From assembly GCA_024734495.1 (NCBI GenBank), contig JALMQS010000225.1, forward strand, positions 2,691,650 through 2,755,649: a DNA stretch of 64,000 bases, read 5' to 3'. Each line of letters begins with the position of its first letter. The first letter of the stretch is position 1. The notes under the pieces are model-generated. The model made no database searches. It worked only from the letters and a program-made list of their open reading frames with translations, and was not told the DNA's origin. The position numbers and the translations under genes are program-made. Source of the stretch: Forficula auricularia (lineage: Eukaryota; Arthropoda; Insecta; Dermaptera; Forficulidae). This document shows, piece by piece, positions 23,270 to 34,009 of the stretch.

Positions 23270-23325
23270 CAGCGGGGTTCAAACCCGGGACCTTCCCGTC
23301 TCCGGTAACCAATTGGAAGGTGTTT
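23270..23325 (-). repeat. tRNA-like fragment (possible SINE head remnant)
   Basis: The minus strand reads GGTCCCGGGTTTGAACCCCG, close to a pol III B box (GGTTTGAACCC). An upstream part resembles a tRNA anticodon arm (CCGGAGACGGGAAGG). No A box with correct spacing or closed acceptor stem, so it is not called as a tRNA gene. Confidence 0.3.
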
Positions 23326-23738
23326 AAATATTATTATTTAGTAAATTAAATTTGGGGAACGAAGAAAATATTTTTATATTATCTTTTCTTCGTTCCCTAA
23401 TTTAATTTAATTAATAATTGTCTTTCGAAGAGGCCTCGTTGTGATTGTGCCCCGGGGCAAAGAGAAAAAATTATTTTCGACCCTTCGGTTTGTGATCGAT
23501 TGGGAAGCGTTTGAGAATTATTACTTAGTTTTTAAAAATATAATGAATTTTTTAAAAAAATAAAAACATTTTTAATCTGGTTCGATGGTGAATTTTCTTT
23601 ATGTATTTTCAGATGGAAGACAATTTTCAAATCTGATATCTGACGTCACGCCATTGATTCTGGTTTCAGCTAAAACTTTTTTTATTGATAAATAGTTTAA
23701 AATAAAAAAAAATTCTCCATATTCGATATTCTCTAAAA

Positions 23739-24314
23739 GGCCTTCCATAAATTACGTCACACAGTAAGGGGGGGAGGGGGCATTTCAGATTTGTGACAAA
23801 ATGTGACAAGGGGGCCCGGGCATCTTAAAAATTGTGATGTCACAAAAGTCAATTTGAACATTTTTAAAGATTTTCAAAATATATTTTTTAGATTTCAGGT
23901 TATTACTATTATTCCAACCTGAAAATGTTAGTAAAATAAAATTGTAAGCAGGTAATTTTTAGCAAAAACACTTAAGTTCTCAAAAATTATTAAATAATTT
24001 AAATAATTATTAACATCAAGATTTAAGCATCTTTTTGAGTATCTTTTTTGAAAAAAGATATAAAACTAGTTAGCTTTAGGGTTCGAATTCTGAGGGGACG
24101 GATCTCCCTGATATGCAATGTAAAAATATTTCTACTAAAATCTTAGCTTCGTTCCTAAATAAAATAACTTCATTTCTTACATAATTATTATAGGTTATAA
24201 AAGTGATAGTGTGACGTCACACTACAGGGGGACTCAATGAAAATGTGACAGATTGTAACATAGGGGGGGTTTAAAAATCTTGAAATTCGTGTGACGTAAT
24301 TTATGGACGGCCCC
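23739..24314. mobile_element. MITE with CCATAAATTACGTCACAC ends
   Basis: The left end GGCCTTCCATAAATTACGTC and the right end GACGTAATTTATGGACGGCC are inverted copies. GTGTGACGTCACAC and long G runs recur inside. This terminus is widespread among arthropod non-autonomous elements; no transposase here. No clear target duplication. Confidence 0.65.
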
Positions 24315-24915
24315 TAATTAATAAACCTGTTCAACAAAAACTAGCAGAGAATAAGAGATAGAATATCCTAAGACGGAATTCATTTATACCTTGGCCCGAG
24401 GATAATTTGCCTAAAGGGCCTTTCCTCCCTCCCTTGGGGTGAACTTTGGCACTGCTTTTAGTCGAGCACTACCATAGTAACGCTAGCCTTCTCACATGAC
24501 ACTGGCGCATTATTTATTGGACGACATCCCTCTTTAATAATATGTAAAGATTTGCTAATTGTGATATATCACTTATAAATCACCATTAACAGTAATGAGC
24601 TGACTTATGATCGAAGGATGGCTTCCTCTAGTTTCGTGTTTCATTAGAATTTCTTTCCTAATGTAAGAGAGTGATATTTATTGAGTTTGAAATCTGCTCA
24701 ACGAGCGAGCATTTCTTAATAGTATTAACGTTGAATACGCCAAGTGTGTTTGTACGCGAACTAATTTCGAAAATGAGAAAGAAGAAAGAGGAGGGCGGGT
24801 GTCGCATCGCGTATCTTTACATCGTAAATTCAACTCTTCCTAAATAGTGACATGCTCTTCCTACTTCACTTGGGCCTGAAATAAATCTCTGTCGTTGATC
24901 TCATTCCTTTTCAAG

Positions 24916-24921
24916 TTTATT
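24916..24921 (-). terminator. poly(A) signal AATAAA (minus strand)
   Basis: AATAAA on the minus strand, 38 nt after the stop of the candidate terminal exon at 24960-25145. Confidence 0.35.
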
Positions 24922-24959
24922 TGCACTCTCTATCCTTGTATCCATTCATTCCTCCATAG

Positions 24960-25145
24960 TCAGCCTTTGATCTTCACGTTGTTCGCTAATTCCTCGGGCC
25001 CTCTCTTTGGAATCTTCGCCAGGGGTGATCCCTTGGGGAAAGTTGAAAGGTTGCTTGCCAGCCCATTCTTTCTCACCAGCAGAGAATGCTTCTTCTTCTT
25101 CTCCCGTTCGGCTTTAGTTTCGCCCACGGACGCCTCTTGTACAGA
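24960..25145 (-). CDS. candidate terminal exon, basic C-terminal tail, product unknown
   Basis: The minus strand holds 61 sense codons and TGA in a patch richer in GC than its flanks. It reads EASVGETKAEREKKKKHSLL, then passes through NLSTFPKGSPLAKIPKRG and ends EELANNVKIKG: a charged, proline-containing tail with no AT-driven bias. Possible acceptors are TTTATAG (25147-25146) or, a few bases on, ACAAG. The second leaves two bases that would complete the codon split at the end of the exon at 26901-26999, so the two are phase-compatible. An internal CTG then GTGAGA could also act as a donor. The plus-strand frame here (24895-25167) is pyrimidine-driven and rejected. Confidence 0.45.
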   Translation of the reverse strand, partial: SVQEASVGETKAEREKKKKHSLLVRKNGLASNLSTFPKGSPLAKIPKRGPEELANNVKIKG

Positions 25146-25312
25146 CTATAAACGGTTGTTCTTTTAGTCTAAACTTACTTCGAAAACAAGACAAATCAGA
25201 AAATTAACAAACATGAGGACAGTTTGCTTAAAAGCACAAAAAGTAAACTTTTTTCTTCTCCCGTGAAATTTATTTGAATAACCTACTATTTGATTTTAAT
25301 TATAGTACCTGA

Positions 25313-25340
25313 GCCACCGAGCAATGCACGGCCGTTTTCG
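25313..25340. repeat. short dispersed repeat GCCACCGAGCAATGC
   Basis: Matches 12938-12970 in GAGCCACCGAGC and flanking bases. A fragment only. Confidence 0.3.
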
Positions 25341-25371
25341 AAAACCCGATTGGATATATATATATATATAT

Positions 25372-26552
25372 ACAGGTGTCCCAAAGTCAAGGATCAAACG
25401 TGAACACGAGATAGGTGAGTTCAGGATTGTTCAAAATAAAAAAAAATTAAATAAAACTCTCTTAGTTTTCGAGTTATGAGCATTTTTTGAAAAACCGTGA
25501 AAATCCCCGCTCTCAAATATATTGAATGCTGTTTCGAATTTTCATATTTTATCATTCTAATTTTTAGTTAGCGGAATCGAGAATAATACTGCTATCGATC
25601 ACAAAACAGAAAATAACTAAGAGTATTATACTTTTTGAGAAAAAAATATTTTTTGTCAGATTCATGTGTCGAAAAATTTTAATCAGCTAACTTTGACTCT
25701 TGATATCTTAAAAAAAACTGTGTCAAACAATAATGGCGAATTATCTAAAAAATTGACGCATTTAATCAAGATTTCAAAATGGTATAAAACATTCCACTTT
25801 TTTAAAAACAAAAAATAATATTTGCATTTTTATGCGAAAGAGACTAGTTTCAGAACACAATTCGTAATTGGCTAAAGGGTAGAATTTAACATGAAAACAG
25901 ATATCAAATAATTTTAATTTTAATTTGTAATTTTAAATATTATTAGATATCGAATATAAAAACAATTATTATTTTGTACATTTACTTTAATGGAATAAAA
26001 ATATTTTAATAAATTAAATTAGTTTTCATGTTAAATTCTACCCTTTAGCCAATTACGAATTGTGTTTTGAAATTAGTTTCTTTCGCATAAAAATCCAAAT
26101 ATTATTTTTTGTTTTTTAAAAAAGTGGAATGTTTTATACCATTTTGAAATCTTGATTAAATGCGTCAATTTTTTAGATAATTTGCCATTCTTGTTTGACA
26201 CAGTTTTTTTTTAAGATATCAAGAGTCAAAGCTAGCTGATTAAAATTTTTTCACACATGAATCTGACAAAAATATTTCTTTTCTCAAAAAGTATATACTC
26301 TTAGTTATTTTCTGTTTTGTGATCGATAGCAGTATTATTCTCGATTCCGTAACAAAAATTAGAATTATAAAATATGAAAATTCGAAGCCACAGCATTGAA
26401 ATATTTAGAGCAGGGATTTTCACGGTTTTCAAAAAATGCCCATAACCTCGAAAACTAAGAGAGTTTTATTTAAAAAAAAAAATTATTTTGGACAATCCCT
26501 AAACTCACCTATCTCGTGTTCACGTTTGATCCTTGACTTTTGGGACACCCTA
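25372..26552. mobile_element. foldback element with ~530-bp inverted arms
   Basis: Left arm 25372-25898 and right arm 26022-26552 are inverted copies along their full length with only scattered differences; the loop is about 123 bp. The ends read AGGTGTCCCAAAGTCAAGG and CTTGACTTTTGGGACACCCT, a terminus common in arthropod foldback and mariner-like elements. Both flanks are (TA)n, fitting a TA target. No coding sequence. It lies inside the intron predicted between 26901 and 25140. Confidence 0.9.
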
Positions 26553-26900
26553 TATATATACTGGGATATATAATACAAGATTTGCTCTTTTAATATAATA
26601 AGAAAGATTAGTTTTTAGACCCTATTGATTTACTAATAATTATTTAGAGACATCCCACGTGATTAATCTCTTAAATGGGTGTTCGCTATAAATAATACAA
26701 TGTCATTACCTATTGTTGAATTAGTCGTATACCGTCCCAATCTCAGATACAATAAAACTTTCATCGGCCGAAATCAATGGCGAGGGCCTAAAGCAATTGC
26801 TATTTTTAATTCTTTAATAATATATAATAATATTATTAACCCCATTTATAGATCATTAATTATAAGTGACTTTGTCGATTTTGAAAACTTACTTAGTTAC

Positions 26901-26999
26901 CGTTCCTCAATGTGGCGGTTCGGTGCACCCAGGTCCCGATTCTCACGCCATCGTCGTCTATCACGAGTGGGGTCCAGTGAAGTCTTACGCCTCCTTGAT
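26901..26999 (-). CDS. candidate internal exon with good splice sites, product unknown
   Basis: Minus strand: pyrimidine-rich tract, acceptor ACAAGGGCAG, 99 nt, then donor GAACG followed by GTAACTAAG. One frame reads QGGVRLHWTPLVIDDDGV and continues RIGTWVHRTATLRN, ending one base into a codon. Mixed hydrophobic and charged residues with two tryptophans look like a folded extracellular or enzymatic domain, but I cannot name the family. Other frames are open too, and the plus strand (frame 26679-27095) also has an acceptor-like site, so strand is probable, not proven. Phase-compatible with the exon at 24960-25145. Confidence 0.45.
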
Positions 27000-27188
27000 C
27001 TGCCCTTGTGGAGTTGGATTTTGGAAAAAAAATGTATTTCCAAATTTCCATTTCTAAAATCAATTTTAAGATTCAAGAATTTACCAAGGACGTAATAAAA
27101 TTCTTAAAGATACATTTTGTTAGAAGAGCTACACTCGGATATCGACCCAAGTGCCAAAATTGCTAATCGGACTATTTTCTATCGTTTG

Positions 27189-27636
27189 TAGGGCTTCGCA
27201 CGAGACGAGACGAAACCGCCTTAACGAAAACGAGACGAGACCGAGACGATACCGCGAGTCTCGTGTTCTCGTAATCATTTTTTGTGTGGTTAAATAGAAT
27301 ATTGTATTAAATAAAATAAAATACCTATTATGATTTAAATAAATATCGTTTTACCTTACTTTTAATTAGTTCATTAATAAATATCGTGTAAAATATTTCT
27401 TAGTAAGGGAAAAATTTAATTTCAGTTATTTAATTTTTTATATTTTTACTATAGGTACTATAAAAAAAATAAGAATATAACGATACTTGGTGAGACGAAA
27501 AGATACCAAACGAGACCAAACAAAACTAGCCCTGACGAGACCGAGACCGAGACCGAGACGATACTGTCTTTTTTCACAATTCACGAGACCGAGACGATAT
27601 TTTCTCAAATCTCGTCTCGTCTCGTGCAAAGCCCTA
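27189..27636. mobile_element. hAT-like MITE with CGAGAC repeats, near-perfect 8-bp TSD
   Basis: The left end TAGGGCTTCGCACGAGACG and the right end CGTCTCGTGCAAAGCCCTA are inverted. Flanks ATCGTTTG and ATCATTTG agree at seven of eight positions. Subterminal tandem CGAGAC and GAGACC units lie near both ends. Confidence 0.75.
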
Positions 27637-27639
27637 ATC

Positions 27640-28300
27640 ATTTGAGTCGACGGCACTGATAGTGAAGCATTCTATTTTAAACATATCACTAATGTAAGTG
27701 AATTTAATGCTGAAAATAATTGTAAAATATATAGTAATATATTGTATATATATATATATTAAAACATCAAGGTCGTTAAGGACTTTGTGATAATGTTCTG
27801 AGTCTAAGACGTAATCAATTATCCATGACACCCTTATAATATTTTTTGCAAGAAAAAAATTATTATATAAGCAAATAAAAATAGACCTTTAGACATTAAT
27901 CACTCGTAAGGTCAGTAGTTAAAATAAATGTCCGCTGTTGGAATTGTTCCTGGTTTGATTCATCTAAGATTAACAATCCTGGAAAGCATTATAATTTAGC
28001 TACTTCTTTGTAAATTACTTGCTTCTAGTTTTTAGTTGTTTAATAATTTAAAAGCCAACAACATTTAGGGGTTGCAATTTATTCAAATTTCAATAATATG
28101 GTTTATTCTGGAAGATAATTGATTTAGTAATAAATTCTTTCAGGATTTCGACAAATTATTATTAGTGTATTTTGTATTCCTATTTGTAGTTCTCAAGTTG
28201 ATATTTCACTCGACAAAGTAGAGTTTTTTCTTGAAAATTGGCTTGGAGTTAACGATTTCATCTGGCCTCGGGTCCATAAATAATAGGTAGAACGCGGGGA
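27640..28300. other. AT-rich stretch, nothing recognised
   Basis: No supported gene or element. Confidence 0.4.
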
Positions 28301-28307
28301 GTTGAGA

Positions 28308-28425
28308 CTAAATATTTATTTCTGTTGAATAATAATATTGTGTTCCTGAGGGTTGAACTAATGATCGAGAGCTTGGAGGCCGCGAGCCAAATGCACGCTC
28401 CTCGCTGAGAGGTTTACTGCACTCG
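28308..28425 (-). CDS. weak candidate terminal exon, product unknown
   Basis: On the minus strand, AAACTGTCAG could be an acceptor, followed by a frame reading ECSKPLSEERAFGSRPPSSR, then a TAG, with AATAAA overlapping the stop region. The pyrimidine tract is poor. The GC-rich patch (28365-28500) may instead be regulatory: it has CTCCAGCTCCAGCTCCAG and CCAATCACTCAGTTCG, which resembles a CCAAT box beside an arthropod initiator. Confidence 0.2.
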
Positions 28426-28439
28426 CTGACAGTTTAATG

Positions 28440-29200
28440 TACAGTTCACAACCGAGCTCCAGCTCCAGCTCCAGCCCTCGACAACCTCCGCTTGCCTTCA
28501 CCAATCACTCAGTTCGATTTCCGTAAAAAAACATCCAACACAAATTGTTCTAGTATATCGTAATAGAATCACTTGTTGAACTGGTTGCCTATATGGAAGG
28601 CTCTTCGAGAGCAAAATCAAGATTTTATAGCGTAATAAAATTCCCCAATAAAATTCGATTTAAATGGAAGGGGAAGATTACTTTCCGTTAAAAAAGAAAA
28701 TATGGTCTTATGTATTCACATTTTATTACCAGTTTATAATCCAATTTGGATAAAACTAGTCTCTTTTCCGAGGGAGCGCGTTTCATGTGTTTTTTACACC
28801 ACAAATAATAATGAAATTATTTCACTGATGTAGGGGCCCAGGATGGTCGCCCCCCCCCCCCCCCCCCATCGAAATGGTCTAGTTGACACTAATTAATTAT
28901 GAATATAAAATCATTTTTAAAATTGTATTTAATGTAACTTTTATTTTTATCAAATTGAATATATAAAAAAAATTATAATTAAATCCCTCCCCCCTCCCCC
29001 CACCCAAAAAAAATATCTGGGTATGTGCCTGATCAGAAAAATAAATCAACTTTATTATTAACGGTAAATATAAAATAAAATAAATATTTTTGTTTAATTT
29101 TTTTCCTGAAGTTTTTCGAAACTCTAAAATAACAACTATAGAATCTTTTTTATCACATTGAGTGATTTCTAAAACTCAAAAAAACTCCCGGAAAAAAAGT
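28440..29200. other. mixed stretch with C runs
   Basis: Contains a long C run at about 28850-28867 and CCCTCCCCCC near 28985. Possible eroded MITE (TAGGGGCCCAGG at 28833; TGGGTATGTGCCTG near 29020) without a readable duplication. No gene. Confidence 0.35.
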
Positions 29201-29208
29201 GAATCTAT

Positions 29209-29861
29209 TCGAAAAAAAATATTTTGAATTATTTATTTTTTATTTTTATTTTATTAGAAAAATAATTGAATTTTTTTAAGTTAATTAATATTAATAAACT
29301 AATTGTTTTAGAGGTGTATTAGTAGTGCCCTTGATTTTGTGCGATCATTTCTAAATTTTACATAAACAACAAACATATTAGGTACCTACTTACTAATCTT
29401 AGTCTATATATTTTGCTTAAGTAGTTAGATACTAATTAATTGCATAAAAATCATTTAGATTTTAGATTTAATTCTAGGCACTATTTAAATAGTCAGAGTT
29501 GACTCTATAACATTCACTCAATATTAAACTTCGCGCAAAATTAAGAGAACTACTGATACACCTCTAAAACAATTAGTTAATTAATATTAGCCGAGGGGTG
29601 AACTGAGAAGTAATATGCTGTACTTCCAAATATTTCCAAGTAATTCCAAATATTTCCAAGTACTTCCAAATATTTCCAAGTACTTCCAAAATACTTCCAA
29701 AGAGGTGTACACCTACTTCCAATCGCGGATCAACCCTCGATATTAGCTAACTTAAAAAATTCAATTATTTTTCTAATAAAATAAATAATAAAATAAATAA
29801 TAAAATAATTAATGAAATAAAAATAATTAAATAAATAATCCAAATTATTTTTTTTTCTCGA
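29209..29861. repeat. palindromic repeat interrupted by a hAT insertion
   Basis: Left arm about 29209-29326 and right arm about 29547-29861 are inverted, with the inner text GAGGTGTATTAGTAGT and its complement. The right arm is split by the element at 29592-29739; removing that insertion and one 8-bp duplicate restores the palindrome. Confidence 0.8.
29592..29739. mobile_element. hAT-like MITE, CGAGGGGTGAAC family, copy 3
   Basis: 148 bp with ends CGAGGGGTGAACTGAG and CGCGGATCAACCCTCG, perfect 8-bp duplication ATATTAGC (29584-29591, 29740-29747). The interior is a short minisatellite of TTCCAAATATTTCCAAGTAC. Confidence 0.85.
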
Positions 29862-29869
29862 AAAATGGC

Positions 29870-31380
29870 TAAATTATTTTATTAACATCTTTTGGATCAT
29901 ATCTTACGCTATAACTTGTAAATTTTTTTGAAATTATCAGTTATATTTCCTCGAATGCAAAAATCATTAAAATCTAATAGACTAAGATTCAACTTAAAAA
30001 TTAGATTAGTTAATTATTTACGACCGGAAGCCTCTTTAGTAGTAGCTAATAGAGATGGTCTGGCTTAACGGAGCAAGAAATAATTAAAAATTAAAGATAA
30101 CATGTTTTAATAGAATTTTAAAAAGATCTACTCACTGAATTGCGATAATTTTTTTTCATCATTGTGTTAAGTGATATTACAAAAAATCATTTGAGCTGTT
30201 TTTTAGAAAAAAGCATAAAATGTAAAACACAGGTAAAAAAATAGATACTTTCGGTTTTTTGATTTAATCAAAACTCTCATTAAAATTTTCAGCCGATGGC
30301 GTTTTATATTTAAACTTTCGTGATTTCTAACCGACATACAGTAGGCGAATGGCTTTTCAGAACACCTTTAGTGCTCTCGAAGTTACAGAATGTGAAGTTT
30401 TTGTTTAAAACTTGAACTGAGATTAATGGGTTTAATAGAATATCGATTGCTTCCAATTAGAATTCAAAAATTTTAAATCGAAATTGATTTTATTAAAATT
30501 AGTACATAATAATAATATTCACTTAAAGAATGTCCTGTCCTTAATTAAAGATAAGTTTTTTTACTTGTAAGAAGGATTGTATTCATTATCTCGGGAATAG
30601 AACCTAAGTGGTTAAGTAAAATTATAGGAAATATCTCATATTAAGCAGAAGACACTCTCACTGATTTATCTTATGAAAAAAATCTAAGCTACTATTGACA
30701 AACCGAACTTTATATGTTGTAATTAGTAAAAAGTCAATTTTTGGAAATTCTAATATTACTTCATTTCTATAGGGACCGTGCGTTAAACATATAGACAGCA
30801 TTAATACTCTCTTGTGTTTATTTATTCAAATAATTTGGGAAAATTGGGGCAAATATTGTATTATCATATATTTCATAAGATAAAAGGGTGCACGGAGTCT
30901 AGGGGTCTCTTTGTCTTGGATGTTTAATAAATCATCCCCCTAAGCTTACAATTTCGTCGGCAGTTGGCGCTAAAGTCGTGACGCTCGGTCTCTATATATG
31001 GTAGATAAGTAAAATGTAACAGGATTCAAAGAGATATCTTTGGCTTAAGATTAGGTATCTATGATCTTTTTAGATGAGTTGGTTAATATGCCAGAGGGTC
31101 TCTCGGCCCTTCGGAAATTGAACCTAATTGTCAAAAATGCTCTTCAAGCTATTCGCAATCTTTTGAGACGAACTAGTGGCCTGGCATATAGATATAAAGA
31201 ATTATATACATTTAACTTTCTGGCAAGCAGGTGTTTAATATTCAACTACAACTCCAACAGGGTTGTGGTGAGCCTTTAAGGTAATTACCACTGTGAATAT
31301 TTGAAAAGGGTTAACTAACAAGAAATTGAATGTTAGATTGACATAGTTAAAGTCTTGGAGGGAGGTGAAGAGGAGGGTCC
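29870..31380. other. AT-rich stretch, nothing recognised
   Basis: Apart from a 72-codon frame at 31061-31279 (reading FLDELVNMPEGLSALRKLNL), unsupported by splice sites or homology I can recall, I see no feature. That frame is protein-like and could be an exon, but has no convincing flanking sites. Confidence 0.35.
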
Positions 31381-31387
31381 ATGCTAA

Positions 31388-31569
31388 ATATTTGTTAACG
31401 ACCGGACTGCGGCTGTAGCTAGATCTAGAGGCAATTCGTGGCCGAGGGCTGTTTTAACTTTACAAGAGGGCCGACTCCATCTGGAGAATCTGGAAAAACT
31501 CGCAAAGTTAATTACACGCACAGTGGCTGCGCCAGGGCGCTCGGCAAGATTTTATACTTTGTTACCGAG
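31388..31569 (+). CDS. candidate internal exon with good donor, product unknown
   Basis: A 60-codon plus-strand frame without ATG, closed upstream by TAA at 31385, reads LTLQEGRLHLENLEKLAKLI and then TRTVAAPGRSARFYTLLPR before the donor CCGAG followed by GTGATT. The leucine- and glutamate-rich middle suggests helix. The acceptor is uncertain (GCGGCTGTAG near 31416-31417 is possible, which would shorten the exon). The other strand is closed by stops. Family unknown. Confidence 0.35.
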
Positions 31570-31574
31570 GTGAT

Positions 31575-32290
31575 TGTCTCTAGAAGACAAACGATCACCC
31601 GTCACCCGTAAACATCTTTTGCCGTAAAACTTTTCAGCTTTTCCATTAACTTGCTAATATAATGCATCAGTACACATAATACAAGCATATTGCATAAGAA
31701 AGAAATTTATTAGATCTGAAGAGAAGACAATGCTTTTACAAAAGTGTTCCCTTCATACTTGGAAAATCAAAACCGAATAATTTAATATTCATTTTTAGAT
31801 AATAACAATGAAATTTGTTGATACCATCACTCAGGCGAGTTCGACTATATAAAGTAGTATATAACAATAAATGGGGGGTTAGAAATGGTAGTTCAAACTT
31901 TGTGGAAAATATTTTTTGAAAACTTCTCTTGCCAACATCTCGATCGAATTATTAACTTTTCAAAGTTGAAAGCCAACTTGATTCATCTCTTCATTTAGTC
32001 CCTACTCTCATCCAAGTGAATTTTAATATCATTCCTCTCAAAAAATTTGAAGTTCAAGAGAAATATTCACAATAAAAATAAAACACAATTTGATAGCGTT
32101 TAGTAATTACTATTTAAGGACTTTAATATAATATTAACTATTTCAAAATTGAGAATTTCATTTCGTATTTCTTTGTTGTAGATATACGCTTTATTGCAGA
32201 GGGAATGGTTTCAGGCTGGAATTTCACTTTAGTCAACAATGCCTGACTTTATATGGCAGGTCCTTTAATAAATATTGTAGAAGTCAATCG
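31575..32290. other. AT-rich stretch, nothing recognised
   Basis: No supported gene or element. Confidence 0.4.
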
Positions 32291-32295
32291 AAACC

Positions 32296-32649
32296 GCCTC
32301 CCTGGTGTAGTGGTCAGCATGTCTGGCTGGCAACCCGGAGGTCTCGGGTTCGATTCCCGGCTATACCCAGATATTTTTCTGTAAGTATAGGGTTTGGAAA
32401 AAAAACTAAGTGGGAGATAAATTTAACCTAATTTATCGCACGGAGAATTTACCACTGCTCGAAAGCCCTTAAAAAACTTAGTAAATTGGATTGTATTTAA
32501 CTTTCTGAGATTTGGCTTGTGATCTCGGCTTCTTTCCTTCTACTCTGTTCTTTTCACGATGGAGGGGCCATCCCATACAGGGCTTTAGAAGATGCACCTT
32601 CTGGTGTATCTCTTTCTCACATCAATTTAATAAAAAAAAAAAAAAAAAC
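32296..32649 (+). mobile_element. tRNA-derived SINE
   Basis: The head has a pol III A box TGGTGTAGTGG (32303-32313) and a perfect B box GGTTCGATTCC (32347-32357). Between them is an anticodon-arm-like TCTGG/CCGGA stem. There is no proper acceptor stem, and about 280 bp of unrelated body follow, ending in an A17-type tail (32632-32648). This is SINE structure rather than a tRNA gene. The open frame at 32512-32751 runs through its tail and is not coding. Confidence 0.75.
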
Positions 32650-32659
32650 CCTAAATATC

Positions 32660-33020
32660 AATTTCTCAGGACCTTACAATTGAAACAACATTTTTCAAAA
32701 TTTTCTTCAGAAGCTTTGGTACTTAGACAAAGAATCCAGCAGTATTTTTAGACTGGACCATCTATGACGAAATTATAAAATGATAATTAATTTTCCAATC
32801 TCCATGACCTTTGGGCTTCTAATACTGATATTTATACCTATATAGCAAGTCTGTATAGGTATAGAAACATTTTGAGAGGCCAATATATTAAAAAACAGCT
32901 ACTTATAGAAAATGTATTTCTTTAAAAACCATATAAAATTAAACATACGAAAATTATAAATCATTAAAAAAAATTACTATTAGTTTTTTTATTGAAATTA
33001 TGAATATAATTGAAAATTAA
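32660..33020. other. AT-rich stretch, nothing recognised
   Basis: No feature supported. Confidence 0.45.
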
Positions 33021-33027
33021 AGGGATT

Positions 33028-33350
33028 GTAGGGAGTTGGACTTGACTTTAAATTAAATACAAAGTTTTTATTTAAATAGGCTAAACGTTTCGTCGCTGGT
33101 TCGCAAATTCTTCAGTGGCTCATTTATTATACTTATCAGTCTGGGGTTTTGACTAAGAGAAAAACCATTTTCAAACATTATTTGATAAAATTGAGTTATT
33201 TGTAAAAATATTGTTTGAAAATGGTTTTTCTCTTAGTCAAGACCCCAGACAGATAAGTTTAATAAATGAGCCACTGAAGAAGTTGCGAACCAGCAACGAA
33301 ACGTAAATAAAAACTTTGTATTTAATTTAAAGACAAGTTCAACTCCATAC
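33028..33350. mobile_element. palindromic element with two outward hammerhead-like motifs
   Basis: Inverted arms with outer ends GTAGGGAGTTGGACTTG and CAAGTTCAACTCCATAC and a central CTTAGTCAAGACCCCAGAC pairing. Each arm has the motif: minus strand at 33078-33121 and plus strand at 33268-33310. Same architecture as 12708-12923 and 62011-62437. Confidence 0.65.
33268..33310 (+). ncRNA. hammerhead ribozyme-like motif (right arm)
   Basis: CUGAAGA (fits CUGANGA), one extra A, perfect five-pair stem II GUUGC/GCAAC with loop GAACCA, then GAAA, then ACGU and A at the cleavage position. Stem I is not well paired here. The left arm (33078-33121, minus strand) has the same layout with a less perfect stem II. 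Confidence 0.5.
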
Positions 33351-33359
33351 GACCACTTT

Positions 33360-33770
33360 AATTATTAATCATGGACACGAATAATTAAATGTAATTGAAA
33401 ATTTTTTACACTTAAATCTTAGATCTAGGCGATTTGATTAAAGCAGACTATGTTTGATTGATAGCAGTATCAGAGGCCTATTAAATGGTTTTTGATTAGA
33501 AAATTTTATAAATTTTCTTAAAATTTCCTATTTATTCAATTCAATTTTTAATCAAATATGCTGGTACCAAAATTTCAAATTACACAAACTTTTGCGCATT
33601 TTGATGAGAGTATCTCATTAAAAATGGCCATCATCTTCTCTTTTGATAAAAATATTTTTTTTTTACTTTCCTCAAAGAATCTACAATTTAAGATCTTGTA
33701 TTAAATTTTTTGGAGATTGAAAATAATACTAATAATAATAATTTTTGCTTCAGCTAATTTCCTATATATG
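33360..33770. other. AT-rich stretch, nothing recognised
   Basis: No feature supported. Confidence 0.45.
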
Positions 33771-33776
33771 TACGAC

Positions 33777-34001
33777 CAAGGGGTGATCCGCGATTGGAAG
33801 TAGGTGTACACCTCTTTGGAAGTATTTTGGAAGTACTTGGAAATGTTTGGAAGTGCTTGGAAATATTTGGAAGTACTTAAAATATTTGGAATTACTTGGA
33901 AATATTTGGAATTACTTCGAAATATTTGGATGTACTTGGAAATATTTGGAAGTACAAGTGGAAGTGGGTGTACAGCATATTAGGTCGCGGTTCACCTCTC
34001 G
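33777..34001. mobile_element. hAT-like MITE, CGAGGGGTGAACC family, copy 4 (expanded)
   Basis: 225 bp with ends CAAGGGGTGATCCGCGA and GTCGCGGTTCACCTCTCG. Flanks TGTACGAC and TGTACTAC agree at seven of eight positions. The interior is a TTGGAAATATTTGGAAGTAC minisatellite. Its left end CAAGGGGTG is close to the usual hAT terminus CAGGGGTG. Confidence 0.8.
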
Positions 34002-34009
34002 TGTACTAC

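Noticed and set aside
24895..25167. 90-codon plus-strand frame
   Set aside because: Pyrimidine-driven (F, L, S rich). The minus-strand frame over the same bases has normal protein composition, a stop and a poly(A) signal.
32296..32370. tRNA gene
   Set aside because: A and B boxes are good, but the acceptor stem does not close and a poly-A-terminated body follows, so it is a SINE.
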